64,000 nucleotides of DNA from Lachnospiraceae bacterium (GCA_022794035.1 JAAWDX010000012.1:148950-212949), one strand, 5' to 3'; shown: positions 33,973 to 42,641, numbered from the stretch's first letter. The notes: generated by a model from the sequence alone, not told the origin. Made by a program: numbers and translations.

Positions 33973-34306
33973 ATAATAAAGAAGCTTTATACCCTTCGCC
34001 CCAATCCTGCATAGAATCCAGAATTGGCTTTAAACTTTTTCCAAGCTCCGTTAAAGAATACTCTACTTTTGGCGGAACCTCCGCATATACCTGGCGAGTT
34101 ACAAGCCCGCTTTCCTCCATATCGCGCAGCTGCGCTGTCAAAACTTTTGGGGATACATTACCAATAGACTTTTTAAGTTCTCCAAACCGTTTGGTTCCCG
34201 GTATCAAATCCCGGAGAATCAAAACTTTCCATTTGTCACCAATCAACATAAGCGTGGTTTCAACAGGACAAGCTGGCAATTCTCTTGTTGTATTTTGGTC
34301 TTTCAT
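33971..34306 (-). CDS. HxlR-family winged-helix transcriptional regulator
   Basis: 111 residues, the typical HxlR length, beginning with CPVETTLMLIGDKWKVLILRDL and containing the recognition region KRFGELKKSIGNVSPKVLTAQLRDMEESGLV and the wing PPKVEYSLTELG. The N-terminal Cys 13 aligns with the redox-sensing cysteine of YodB/HypR-type members, so thiol or electrophile sensing is possible. Divergent from the MBL-fold gene, with inverted repeats in both promoters, suggesting autoregulation and control of its neighbour. Confidence 0.9.
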   Translation of the reverse strand: MKDQNTTRELPACPVETTLMLIGDKWKVLILRDLIPGTKRFGELKKSIGNVSPKVLTAQLRDMEESGLVTRQVYAEVPPKVEYSLTELGKSLKPILDSMQDWGEGYKASLL

Positions 34307-34349
34307 ACGAAATCTCCCTTTATAATTTCCAAATAATACTTATGACCAT

Positions 34350-34378
34350 ATAATACCATATTTACCATTTGGTATCAA
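34350..34378 (-). promoter_or_regulatory. hxlR promoter with overlapping inverted repeat
   Basis: TTGATA (34378-34373), 17-bp spacer, TATTAT (34355-34350) on the minus strand. The arms ATACCA and TGGTAT form a dyad spanning about 34353-34376 across the spacer. Confidence 0.65.
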
Positions 34379-34462
34379 TATTTCCAATGATCAATAAAAA
34401 ATTTTTTGCCCCGAAAAGCCCATAAATACTGCAAAGGTCACCTTGCCGCCCCCTTAGTTACC

Positions 34463-34504
34463 TAAAAGTGCGTACTTTACAGTCCAAATCAGCCTGCCTA
34501 TAAT
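34463..34504 (+). promoter_or_regulatory. Promoter of the MBL-fold gene with candidate HxlR operator
   Basis: TTTACA (34476-34481), 17-bp spacer, TATAAT (34499-34504). The dyad AAAGT-4-ACTTT overlaps the -35 box. Confidence 0.65.
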
Positions 34505-34590
34505 ATAGCCAAGAGTTACGGAGACGGCCGCTCCAAGACTAAAAACAAAATTTATAATCCATGATGAAAACAGATAAGGAGAATTATACC

Positions 34591-35382
34591 ATGAACAAGA
34601 ATTCATTTACCACCGTAACACTCACTAAAGGCGAGCTGAATATTTATGATTTTGGCAGTGTAAAACTGCATGCCTATAAGACCAACGATTTTATTGACGA
34701 TGAAGTATTCATTGTAGAGAAAAACGGCAAGGCCGTTGTGATTGAATCTCCCTGCTTCTTTGACAACATTCAGGAGCTTACCGAATACCTAAACCATTTG
34801 CAAATAGCGGGCGTGCTAATTGCTTACCATGGTGCAGGAGCCACTTTCCTTCCCGACGCTGCGAAATATGCTACACCAAATGCCAAAGCCTATTCCGAAA
34901 ATGGCGGCGGAAAAGCCCTGATCGATAACTTTACCAGTGCATTCGGAAAAATCTTTGATCACTCTGTGCATCAGATTACCGATATCCTTAGCCCCGGTAA
35001 GGTAACCATCGGCGGCATCGACTTTATCATCAAACAAACAAACGATGCCTTTGATGTAGAGATCCCCGAGATCAACGCAGTATATACTCATATGCTGGGG
35101 CATGATTGCCACTCCATCGTTGCTGGTGCCGGACATGCCGATGCAATCATTGCAGAGCTTCACAGCTATATTAAAAAGGGCTATGATCTAATTCTCACCT
35201 CTCACTATACTCCAGAGGATTTAAAAGATGCTGAGACAAAAATCAACTATCTGGAAAACCTCAAAAAAATTGCCGCAGGCGTTAAAAGTGCTGATGCATT
35301 CAAAATAGAGGTGAATAAGCAATACCCTCAGTACAGTGGTCAGAATTACCTTGATATGACGGCAGGCTTCTTTTTTGCCTGA
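34591..35382 (+). CDS. Metallo-beta-lactamase-fold protein without the metal motif
   Basis: 263 residues from the ATG at 34591, nine bases after AAGGAG. The overall pattern (DDEVFIVEKNGKAVVIESP, a central HMLGHDCHSIV and a late LILTSHYTPED) follows the MBL fold, but the HxHxDH zinc motif after the second strand reads YHGAGATFLPD. Metal-dependent hydrolysis therefore looks impaired or altered. Similar proteins occur next to HxlR regulators in Firmicutes (recalled, not searched). Probably part of the HxlR regulon here. Followed by a strong hairpin. Confidence 0.65.
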   Translation: MNKNSFTTVTLTKGELNIYDFGSVKLHAYKTNDFIDDEVFIVEKNGKAVVIESPCFFDNIQELTEYLNHLQIAGVLIAYHGAGATFLPDAAKYATPNAKAYSENGGGKALIDNFTSAFGKIFDHSVHQITDILSPGKVTIGGIDFIIKQTNDAFDVEIPEINAVYTHMLGHDCHSIVAGAGHADAIIAELHSYIKKGYDLILTSHYTPEDLKDAETKINYLENLKKIAAGVKSADAFKIEVNKQYPQYSGQNYLDMTAGFFFA

Positions 35383-35398
35383 TCAGATAATTTAAGCA

Positions 35399-35429
35399 CT
35401 CCGGGGCTTTCATAAAGATAGCCCCGGAG
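35399..35429 (+). terminator. Strong hairpin between the MBL-fold and macrodomain genes
   Basis: Ten-bp perfect stem CTCCGGGGCT/AGCCCCGGAG with an 11-nt loop, but followed by GAAAAT rather than T-run. A weak terminator or processing site. Confidence 0.5.
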
Positions 35430-35484
35430 GAAAATATCCACTTAAGGATCCGTGCGTAAAATATTTATTTAGGTGTGATAAACT

Positions 35485-36258
35485 ATGACACAAATGGCAG
35501 CCAGAATCTATTTAATCCAATCACTTTTAAACGAACAGTCCTCATATACAGACATTCCTATTCCGACGAATCAACAAGAACAGAAAAATCTGCTTCGTTC
35601 ATTATTCAATATTCGGATGCCAAATCCGATATCCAATGATTTTCTTCAGATGCAGAACCTGTATTTACAGGAGGAAATCGCAAGAAAAGGCATTACAGAC
35701 ATCGCTGATTTACAGCCGATTCGAAATAACCTATATCTTTGGCAGGGTGATATTACGACGCTTCGCTGCGATGCGATCGTCAATGCCGCCAATAGTCAAA
35801 TGCTCGGCTGCTTCTGTCCCTGTCACAATTGTATTGATAATGCGATCCACACCTTTTCCGGTGTCCAGCTCCGCCTTGCCTGTGCTGAGCTTATGAAACA
35901 ACAGGGCCATGAAGAAGAAACCGGTCGAGCCAAAATAACGCCTGCCTTTAACCTGCCCTGTAAGTATATCCTGCACACGGTAGGCCCCATTGTTCACGGC
36001 AGACTGACCGAAACAGAAGAAGCCCAGCTTGCCTCCTGCTACCGTTCCTGTCTGGAGCTGGCAGATCAAAACGGACTGGAAAATATTGCGTTTTGCTGTA
36101 TCTCCACCGGTGAATTTCATTTTCCTAACGACAGAGCCGCAGAAATCGCTATACAAGCTGTAACAGAATTTTTAGAAAAAAAACAAAGCAAACTAAAGGT
36201 GATATTCAATGTTTTCAAAGATACCGATTACCAAATTTACAGGAAGCTACTCGGATAA
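35485..36258 (+). CDS. Zinc-containing macrodomain protein (protein-ADP-ribose hydrolase)
   Basis: 257 residues. The macrodomain core has QGDITTLRCDAIVNAANSQMLG, then the zinc-binding CFCPCHNCIDNAIH insertion typical of the Zn-macro class, and the second loop CCISTGEFHFPNDRAAEIA. Known members linked to SirTM remove ADP-ribose placed by that partner. AGGTGTGA precedes the ATG. Its 3' end overlaps the SirTM start by 50 bp, so the two are co-translated. Confidence 0.9.
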   Translation: MTQMAARIYLIQSLLNEQSSYTDIPIPTNQQEQKNLLRSLFNIRMPNPISNDFLQMQNLYLQEEIARKGITDIADLQPIRNNLYLWQGDITTLRCDAIVNAANSQMLGCFCPCHNCIDNAIHTFSGVQLRLACAELMKQQGHEEETGRAKITPAFNLPCKYILHTVGPIVHGRLTETEEAQLASCYRSCLELADQNGLENIAFCCISTGEFHFPNDRAAEIAIQAVTEFLEKKQSKLKVIFNVFKDTDYQIYRKLLG

Positions 36259-37096
36259 AATGGCACAGTTAAAAAAAGAACTAGAAACCGCCGATTGCAT
36301 TTTAATCGGCGCAGGGGCAGGGCTTTCTGCCTCAGCAGGGATGGCATACAGCGGTGAACGTTTTGAAAAGACCTTTTCTGACTTTCATCAGAAATACGGT
36401 ATCACCGATATGTATTCGGGCGGCTTTTATCCATATGACAGCTTAGAAAAATACTGGGCCTGGTGGTCAAGGCACATTCTGATCAACCGCTACACTGCCG
36501 GCGTTGGAACGCCTTACAAACAATTATTAGAGCTTGTAAAAGATAAGGATTACTTCGTGCTGACTACTAATGTCGATCATCAATTTCAGCTTGCCGGCTT
36601 TGATAAAAAGCGTCTGTTCTACACGCAAGGCGATTACGGTTTATGGCAATGCTCCAAAGCCTGTCACAATAAAACCTATGATAATGAGCAAATGGTGCGC
36701 CAGATGGTTGCTAAGCAACGGGATATGATGATTCCCACAGAGCTCATTCCAAAATGTCCCGTCTGCGGTGCTCCCATGACAATGAATTTGCGCTGTGATG
36801 ACAAATTTGTGCAGGATGATGGCTGGTATGCAGCAGCAGATCGATACGAACGTTTTATACACCTTCATAAAGGTTTGCACATTCTGTTTCTGGAGCTTGG
36901 CGTAGGCTACAATACTCCTATGATTATTAAATATCCATTTTGGCAGATGACAGCTCAAAATCCAAATGCGATTTATGCATGTGTGAATCTAGATCCTATT
37001 ATTTGTCCAAAAGAAATTGAAAACCAGTCCATTTGTATTGAGGGGAATATAGCTTCGATAGTAACAGATTTAACCTCGAATAAAAGACGCGCATGA
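36209..37096 (+). CDS. SirTM-type (class M) sirtuin, protein ADP-ribosyltransferase
   Basis: 295 residues. Sirtuin NAD loop GAGAGLSASAG; TTNVDHQFQLAG replaces the usual TQNIDGLH, and the catalytic His region reads YTQGDYGLWQC, both typical of macrodomain-linked SirTM enzymes that ADP-ribosylate rather than deacylate. A CPVC-type zinc site follows. In characterised operons the target is a lipoylated GcvH-like protein with its ligase LplA2; neither is in this window. The start at 36209 has AAAGGTGA upstream; MAQLKKE at 36260 is the alternative. The stop codon lies inside the terminator hairpin. Confidence 0.88.
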   Translation: MFSKIPITKFTGSYSDKMAQLKKELETADCILIGAGAGLSASAGMAYSGERFEKTFSDFHQKYGITDMYSGGFYPYDSLEKYWAWWSRHILINRYTAGVGTPYKQLLELVKDKDYFVLTTNVDHQFQLAGFDKKRLFYTQGDYGLWQCSKACHNKTYDNEQMVRQMVAKQRDMMIPTELIPKCPVCGAPMTMNLRCDDKFVQDDGWYAAADRYERFIHLHKGLHILFLELGVGYNTPMIIKYPFWQMTAQNPNAIYACVNLDPIICPKEIENQSICIEGNIASIVTDLTSNKRRA

Positions 37097-37116
37097 ATGC
37101 TCCATGCGCGTCTTTG
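37083..37116. terminator. Terminator hairpin overlapping the SirTM stop codon
   Basis: Thirteen-bp stem AAAGACGCGCATG/CATGCGCGTCTTT; the last codons and the stop codon are in the 5' arm. It separates convergent genes. Confidence 0.8.
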
Positions 37117-37118
37117 TT

Positions 37119-37637
37119 TTATTTAACAGTATTTCTAGGCGAGTAGGTATATATGGCTTCTAATAAGGCTTCATTCGGCTCAAAAAATACCCTGTACTGC
37201 TTATCACCTACACTACCCAAAATCACATACGTACTCTCTGTCATTTTACCGGTTCCTGCTTGAATGGTCTTGTCATATTTCTTCTCATATATTTCCTGCT
37301 CATAGCGTTTAATCGATGCAGGAACAATCATCCGGCACTGCCGACAGTCAAACGTAACCAAATGCTGCCGTGTGCTTCGGCCATAGATCACATCGATATC
37401 TAAGTTGCCATCCGTATAGATATATTCATATTCCTTAGCCACTCTGCGCCAGAGAATCCAAACCACCAGAGCCATCACAACAATCAGCACGGGCCCTACA
37501 TACACTGCCAATGAAAGACTGATGATAAAAGGAAGTGAGGCGATAATCAAGGCACAGACCACAATGATTACCCGCATGAGACTGTCTTGCTGTTTATTTC
37601 CTCTTTTTACCATCTGCTCCAGAAACATTCCTTCCAT
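37119..37637 (-). CDS. Small membrane protein, function unknown
   Basis: 172 residues from the ATG at 37637 (MEGMFLEQM), preceded by AAGGAGGGCAAA. Two adjacent hydrophobic segments at about 20-62 (VIIVVCALIIASLPFIIS and a following VGPVLIVVMALVVWIL) and a soluble C-terminal domain with DCRQCRMIVPA and YVILGSVGDKQYRVFFEPNE. It starts ten bases after the M18 aminopeptidase stop and is the last gene of that operon. Family not recognised with confidence; a conserved membrane protein of Lachnospiraceae is likely. Confidence 0.7.
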   Translation of the reverse strand: MEGMFLEQMVKRGNKQQDSLMRVIIVVCALIIASLPFIISLSLAVYVGPVLIVVMALVVWILWRRVAKEYEYIYTDGNLDIDVIYGRSTRQHLVTFDCRQCRMIVPASIKRYEQEIYEKKYDKTIQAGTGKMTESTYVILGSVGDKQYRVFFEPNEALLEAIYTYSPRNTVK

Positions 37638-37647
37638 TTTGCCCTCC

Positions 37648-38934
37648 TTATTGCTGGTAAAACTCCAGAAAAGATTTCTTGGTATACTCATAATCCGCAA
37701 CTGCCATCAGCTCTCTCGCAGAATGCATCGAAAGCAAGGCAATTCCCATATCCATGATATGACAGGGCAGATTGGCCGCGATCACCGGTCCCAGAGTAGA
37801 ACCGCCTCTGGAATCTGACTTGTTGGTAAATTTCTGCACCGGAACGCCTGCCTTTTGACAAATCATTTCATATACGCCATAATCACAACTCTGCGTCACA
37901 TAGCTCTGTGCGGCTGCCAGCTTGATCACCGGACCGCCTCCCAACTGCGTTTTCATAACAGGATCATGCTTTTCCGGATGATTCGGATGTACGGCATGTG
38001 CTACATCGGCCGAGATCATAAAGGATTGCATAATGTCATCAATAAACTGCTCCCGGCTGCGCCCCAGCGCATAGCTGATTTTTTCCATGATATAAGTAAT
38101 CGTACTGGTCCCTGCTCCTTGCGGCGTGCGGCTTCCGCATTCCTCATGATCAAAGGCACACAGTACATTGATGCCAGTCCCTCCCTTAGCCTGGGTAAGC
38201 GCTGCTGCCGCTGTATACACCATCACCAAGTCATCCAGTCTGGAGGCTGACAAAAATTCATCATGAAATCCTACAATTTGCGGTTCCTCCGTTACATACG
38301 TAAACAGATCAAAATCCAGAATCTCCTCCTGATTCACTCCCAGCTGCTCAGCAACCGCCCGCAGCACCATCTGTTCCTGCTCCTCACCCAGATTGGGAAT
38401 CAGCGCCCCCACCGGAAGCATGTCCACCTGCGCATTCAGCGCCAGTCCGTCATTGACGCCCCGGTTCATATGAATTGCCAGATTAGGAATAATAAGCACA
38501 GGCTTCTTTATATTAACAAGCTCTGTTCGCGGATGAAAGACATCTTCACTTTTTAAGGTAACGCGGCCAGCCAGTGACAGCGGCCTGTCCAGCCATGTAC
38601 TGAAAATAGGACCACCGTAAATCTCTGCATTTAGCTTGCAGTATCCGTTTTGATTGATCTGCGCACAGGGCTTAATCCTCAGGCAGGGCTGATCTGTATG
38701 CGCTCCGATCAGACGGTACAGCGGCGCCTTCACCTGCTGCATATCGTCCGGAATGGTGAATGCGATACAGGCAGAATCCCACAAGGTTACGAAATATTTT
38801 CCGTTTTCCTGCAAGGACCACGGCTCATGCAGCGCAAGCTGCTCAAACCCGGATTCCTGCAGCATAGATTTCAGATTTTTTACGGCATAAAAGCATACCG
38901 GCGAATCCTTTAAAAACTGCATAAACTGTTTCAT
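37648..38934 (-). CDS. M18-family aminopeptidase
   Basis: 428 residues. Metal-site blocks in order: GAHTDQPCLRIKP, the dinuclear zinc Asp/Glu region CAFDHEECGSRTPQGAG and ISADVAHAVHPNHPEKHDP. M18 (aspartyl aminopeptidase-like) enzymes are cytoplasmic dodecamers that trim N-terminal residues from peptides. The ATG overlaps the nth stop as ATGA and AAGGAG lies ten bases upstream within nth. Confidence 0.93.
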   Translation of the reverse strand: MKQFMQFLKDSPVCFYAVKNLKSMLQESGFEQLALHEPWSLQENGKYFVTLWDSACIAFTIPDDMQQVKAPLYRLIGAHTDQPCLRIKPCAQINQNGYCKLNAEIYGGPIFSTWLDRPLSLAGRVTLKSEDVFHPRTELVNIKKPVLIIPNLAIHMNRGVNDGLALNAQVDMLPVGALIPNLGEEQEQMVLRAVAEQLGVNQEEILDFDLFTYVTEEPQIVGFHDEFLSASRLDDLVMVYTAAAALTQAKGGTGINVLCAFDHEECGSRTPQGAGTSTITYIMEKISYALGRSREQFIDDIMQSFMISADVAHAVHPNHPEKHDPVMKTQLGGGPVIKLAAAQSYVTQSCDYGVYEMICQKAGVPVQKFTNKSDSRGGSTLGPVIAANLPCHIMDMGIALLSMHSARELMAVADYEYTKKSFLEFYQQ

Positions 38935-39593
38935 GCTCTTTTCTCCTTTGCTGATAACGTAGCTCCGATTCCTTTTTGATAATTTTCACAATATTCCTGG
39001 ATTACACAAGCCTCACACCCAGGCCTGCGCGCGCTGCAGCAGCGCCGGCCATGGAAAATGAGCAGATGATGGCACAGGCTCCAAAGCTCCCTGTCAATTG
39101 CCTCCTGAAGCTGCGCTTCCGTTTTTTCCACCGTCTCCGCATGCGCCAGTCCGATTCGATTGGAAACACGAAATACATGGGTATCCACCGCAATGGCAGG
39201 GACCCCGAATGCATTTGACATCACCACATTGGCCGTCTTGCGCCCTACGCCGGAAAGCTTCGTCAGCTCCTCCATCGTCTGCGGCACCTCACCGCCAAAT
39301 TGATCGGCAAGCTGGCGAAGCAAAAGATACAAATGATCCGCCTTTGCATTATAGAACCCCAGCGTATGTATATATTCTTTAATCTCATCCTTTGTCAGCT
39401 GCAAAAGTGATTCTAAATCAGGATGCTCGCCAAACAGACGCGCCGTCACTTTATTGACCTGCTTATCCGTTGTCTGCGCCGACAGCACCGTCGCTATTAA
39501 AAGCTGCAGCGGCGTCTGATATTCCAGCTCACAGGCCGCATCCGGATAAGCCTGCTGCAGCCTATTTACAATTTCTGCTACTTGCTCCGTCAC
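38931..39593 (-). CDS. nth: Endonuclease III
   Basis: 220 residues. Helix-hairpin-helix LSGVGRKTANVV with the catalytic Lys, the catalytic Asp in VDTHVFRVSNR, and a C-terminal C-X6-C-X2-C-X5-C cluster ending VIQEYC for 4Fe-4S. It excises oxidised pyrimidines in base excision repair. The start is GTG at 39593, seven bases after AAAGGAG. 26 bp downstream of the L,D-transpeptidase gene. Confidence 0.96.
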   Translation of the reverse strand: MTEQVAEIVNRLQQAYPDAACELEYQTPLQLLIATVLSAQTTDKQVNKVTARLFGEHPDLESLLQLTKDEIKEYIHTLGFYNAKADHLYLLLRQLADQFGGEVPQTMEELTKLSGVGRKTANVVMSNAFGVPAIAVDTHVFRVSNRIGLAHAETVEKTEAQLQEAIDRELWSLCHHLLIFHGRRCCSARRPGCEACVIQEYCENYQKGIGATLSAKEKRA

Positions 39594-39619
39594 CGTGTAT
39601 CTCCTTTATCTATCAAAAC

Positions 39620-40432
39620 TTATCTTGTCTCATTATACACTCCCCCCGAATCGGATTCAAGCAAATTTTTCGTGAACACATCCGGTTGCGCTGGGTGCAG
39701 GATCACCATCGTCCCCCGCGGGAGGTTTTCATACAGCCAGCGGGCATCCTCATCATACAAACGGATACAGCCATGGCTCGCCGCTTCCCCGATTTTCTCC
39801 AGCTCCTCTGCAATCACCCTGCCCTCCTCATCTCTGGGGACACTATGAAACAAATATTGATCCTGAATCCGAATCCAATACAGCGCTCCCTCTGCAAATC
39901 GCTTAGAATAAAACCGTTCTCCCCTATCCTGCAGCTGATAGATGCCCAGCAAGGAAGGCGATTCCGGCAGCCCGCCAGAACAAGAAAAGGCCTTTATGAT
40001 TCTGCCGCCTTGCCAGATATACACCTTCTGCTCTATGCCCAGTGCCACCTCAATCCATTGCTCTGGCAGGGCTGCATCCGACACGGTAAAAGCCGTACTC
40101 AGCTCCATGCCGTTCACACACATTTCCGCCTCATAAGCCTGCCCCGGCTCCAGCACCTGATATGGAAAAAACTGCGCTGCCTTCCCTTCTATCTGCCAGT
40201 CTCCGCCTATTTTCCTATCTTCCGCTCTTATGAAGCCGCTCACCTGCGTGATCTCCTCCTGTCCGCTAATGACGATGCAGGGATACACGCTCCAGCTCCC
40301 CTCCTCCGGCACCACCTGCCATCCCTCTGCCTGCGCCGCTCCCAAGGCTGATACGCTAGCTTCTTTCGCCGCATGGCGGCAAGCACAGAGAAGTATACAT
40401 CCTATCAAAACAATAGCGCTAAATCTTTTCAT
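39620..40432 (-). CDS. L,D-transpeptidase (YkuD) lipoprotein
   Basis: 270 residues. Signal peptide with lipobox LLCAC (lipidated Cys at about 18), a central beta-rich segment, and a C-terminal YkuD domain with FHSVPRD and the catalytic SHGCIRLYDEDA. The His-to-Cys spacing fits the family. Such enzymes make 3-3 peptidoglycan cross-links or attach proteins. It overlaps the upstream membrane-protein gene by 14 bp and GGAAGGAG lies about 11 bases before the ATG. Confidence 0.88.
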   Translation of the reverse strand: MKRFSAIVLIGCILLCACRHAAKEASVSALGAAQAEGWQVVPEEGSWSVYPCIVISGQEEITQVSGFIRAEDRKIGGDWQIEGKAAQFFPYQVLEPGQAYEAEMCVNGMELSTAFTVSDAALPEQWIEVALGIEQKVYIWQGGRIIKAFSCSGGLPESPSLLGIYQLQDRGERFYSKRFAEGALYWIRIQDQYLFHSVPRDEEGRVIAEELEKIGEAASHGCIRLYDEDARWLYENLPRGTMVILHPAQPDVFTKNLLESDSGGVYNETR

Positions 40433-41261
40433 GCCGCATCCAGCTCCTTCCTTTTACAATCACTTCATGGCCACCCACCATGAAAATCATGCCGACCGCC
40501 TGATATGCTTTGCATTTGACTGCTGCCAGACTGATGGCAAGCAAAATGAGGGCATAGGCCAAAATCAGCAAGCCGTTTTCTCTGATTTTGCGCGGCTGGG
40601 CGGCCAGATCCGAATAGCCCAGTGTAACGGCGAGCGGCAGCAGGCCGCATACGGTTTCTGCGTTCATGGCTTCCAGCGGCAGAAGCGGCCACCAACCAGG
40701 CATATGCAGAACCTCCGCCTGCCCATAGGCGGCAATCATCAGACAGATCGGCACTGGCCAAAAACAATAAATTCCGCGGCTTGGAAGCAGTCTCCGCTTA
40801 CTTTGCTGATAGATCGTAATGGCATGATGACTGCCAAAGCATAGGACCAGCACTCCCTCCGCCAGATGCAGAATGGCTACCAGACTCATGATGCCCACAG
40901 CATCCACCGGCTGATGCAGCAGCCAGAAGGACAGGACGGTGACACCGGCGCCATAGGACATGCAGAGAAAGCGCGGTCTGTATAGCGATAGCAGCATAGA
41001 AATAGGCCCCATGCATAAGAGCGCCGCGCTGGGCTTTACTACCAATCCGAGCACTGCAATCAGCCAGATCACCAGAAAACCGGAGCAGATCCCTTCGAAA
41101 GAAGAAGCCAACGCAAGTTTCCTCGCGCTGGCTTTATCCCATTCGTATTGTCGATAATAGCGATAGGTAAATCCTAATGTCAGCCAAAATATAGGACTGA
41201 TCAGCATGGTTCCTATCGTCTGCAGGCTCAGCTGCCCAATGAGAAGCAGTTTGGTCTGCAT
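40419..41261 (-). CDS. Multi-pass membrane protein, function unknown
   Basis: 280 residues with about seven to eight hydrophobic segments and short loops; it ends MVGGHEVIVKGRSWMRHEKI. Start and the S41-peptidase stop share one base (TGATG), so translation is coupled. In Bacillus the gene beside a CtpB-type protease encodes MinJ, a membrane-plus-PDZ protein; no PDZ domain is visible here. The position between a Ctp protease and an L,D-transpeptidase suggests an envelope role. Family not recognised. Confidence 0.65.
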   Translation of the reverse strand: MQTKLLLIGQLSLQTIGTMLISPIFWLTLGFTYRYYRQYEWDKASARKLALASSFEGICSGFLVIWLIAVLGLVVKPSAALLCMGPISMLLSLYRPRFLCMSYGAGVTVLSFWLLHQPVDAVGIMSLVAILHLAEGVLVLCFGSHHAITIYQQSKRRLLPSRGIYCFWPVPICLMIAAYGQAEVLHMPGWWPLLPLEAMNAETVCGLLPLAVTLGYSDLAAQPRKIRENGLLILAYALILLAISLAAVKCKAYQAVGMIFMVGGHEVIVKGRSWMRHEKI

Positions 41262-42487
41262 CAGCGCCCCAGCTTTGTCTTTAAAGCCTCTATGGCTGTC
41301 TGGAGCTGTCTATCCTCTTCTCGTGAAGTCAGATCTGCAAATTTCATTCCGTTTGGCAGCTCAATCCGAATGTCTGGTTCAATGCCGATTTTATGAATAT
41401 AGCTGCCGTTTGGCGTATAGTATTTTGCCATTGTAACCTTGATCGCGGTACCGTCTGAAAAAGGGCTGGTCTGCTGTACAATTCCTTTGCCGTAGGTAGT
41501 GGTGCCCACAAGCGTGCCGACTCCTCTGTCCTGAATGGCTCCCGCCATGATCTCTGCCGCACTGGCCGAATTTTCGTTGACCAAAACAACTAATGGAAGA
41601 TTCAGACAGGGCTCATCAAGGGACGAATAGAATTGCTGATTTCCATACTTATCCTCTGTATAGGTGATTACGCCGCCCGGCAGCAATTCATCGCTGATCT
41701 GCTGCACAACGTCAACACGTCCGCCCGGATTATCTCTAAGGTCCACAATCAGTCCCTGCATATTCTGCTCCTTAAGCGATGTCAAAGCTGCTCGGAACTG
41801 CTCCGTGGTAACCTCCTCAAATCCTTTCAGGGCAATATAACCAATTCCGGTCTCCAGCATTTCACTGGCCACGGTAACCTCTTCTATGGTCTCCCGCTTA
41901 ACCGTAACCGTTTGCTCTTTCTGATCTCTTAAAATAGTAATCTCTACCTCTGTGCCCTTTTGACCGCGGATCATCCCTACCATATCCCCGATCTCCATAT
42001 CGGTAAGAGAAACACCATCCGCCTCTATCAGAATATCGCCGACCTGCATTCCTGCTGCCGCTGCCGGTCCATTTTGTTCTATAGAAACAATCTCGGCGCC
42101 GCCCTCTTCTGCCTGCCGCACGGTGATTCCGATTCCCACATACTGTCCCGATGTGGATTCTTTATATTCCTTATACTCCTCCTGCGTATAATAACGGGTA
42201 TAGGGATCTCCTACCGCACTGACCATTCCATGATAGGCGCCGTCCAGCAGTACCTGCGTATCCAGTTCTTCCAGATAATGATCCTGCAGGCTTCTAAGCA
42301 GTTGATCTGCCTTATTCACCAGCTGACTTGCCTGAGAAGGTGTGATTCCGCCGCTTCGCCATGTTGTTAGCGCCGCCGGCTTTCCTATCAAACAAATACA
42401 GATGAAAACGACAAGGCTGAACGCAGCCCCCGCCCCAAAGCCTTTCCACCAGTTTTTTTTATTTGCATCCTCTAAACAATTGATCAA
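41261..42487 (-). CDS. S41-family C-terminal processing peptidase (CtpA/CtpB type)
   Basis: 408 residues: membrane anchor (15-37), PDZ domain (about 100-185, YVGIGITV and GPAAAAGMQVGDILIEADG), S41 protease domain (about 195-385) with catalytic Ser in VNENSASAAEIMAGA (about 306) and Lys in TTYGKGIVQ (about 331). It cleaves extracytoplasmic substrates near their C-termini. The start is TTG at 42487, five bases after GGGGAGG. First gene of a six-gene operon running to 37.1 kb. Confidence 0.92.
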   Translation of the reverse strand: MINCLEDANKKNWWKGFGAGAAFSLVVFICICLIGKPAALTTWRSGGITPSQASQLVNKADQLLRSLQDHYLEELDTQVLLDGAYHGMVSAVGDPYTRYYTQEEYKEYKESTSGQYVGIGITVRQAEEGGAEIVSIEQNGPAAAAGMQVGDILIEADGVSLTDMEIGDMVGMIRGQKGTEVEITILRDQKEQTVTVKRETIEEVTVASEMLETGIGYIALKGFEEVTTEQFRAALTSLKEQNMQGLIVDLRDNPGGRVDVVQQISDELLPGGVITYTEDKYGNQQFYSSLDEPCLNLPLVVLVNENSASAAEIMAGAIQDRGVGTLVGTTTYGKGIVQQTSPFSDGTAIKVTMAKYYTPNGSYIHKIGIEPDIRIELPNGMKFADLTSREEDRQLQTAIEALKTKLGR

Positions 42488-42530
42488 ATTTGCCTCCCCT
42501 GGATCAACTCCATTGATGTCACATGCAGAT

Positions 42531-42560
42531 ATTATACAGCAATTTTATGGCGTTATCCAA
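42531..42560 (-). promoter_or_regulatory. Promoter of the ctpA-to-aminopeptidase operon
   Basis: TTGGAT (42560-42555), 18-bp spacer, TATAAT (42536-42531) on the minus strand. Confidence 0.65.
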
Positions 42561-42607
42561 AAATTTATTCCCTGCAGTTTATGTACGCCAAACAGCGCCA
42601 TACTTTA

Positions 42608-42641
42608 AAGGGCATTTCCTGAGATTCAGGAAATGCCCCTT
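42608..42641 (-). terminator. Terminator of the MsmK/UgpC-type gene
   Basis: Thirteen-bp stem AGGGCATTTCCTG/CAGGAAATGCCCCT with a 5-nt loop and a short T-run on the minus strand. Confidence 0.82.

Noticed and set aside
33750..34325. 191-residue plus-strand frame across the dnaI end and hxlR
   Set aside because: It runs through a strong terminator and antisense to hxlR; no domain seen.
39470..40351. 293-residue plus-strand reading frame
   Set aside because: Antisense to the L,D-transpeptidase and nth genes, Pro/His/Leu-rich shadow translation, no ribosome site.
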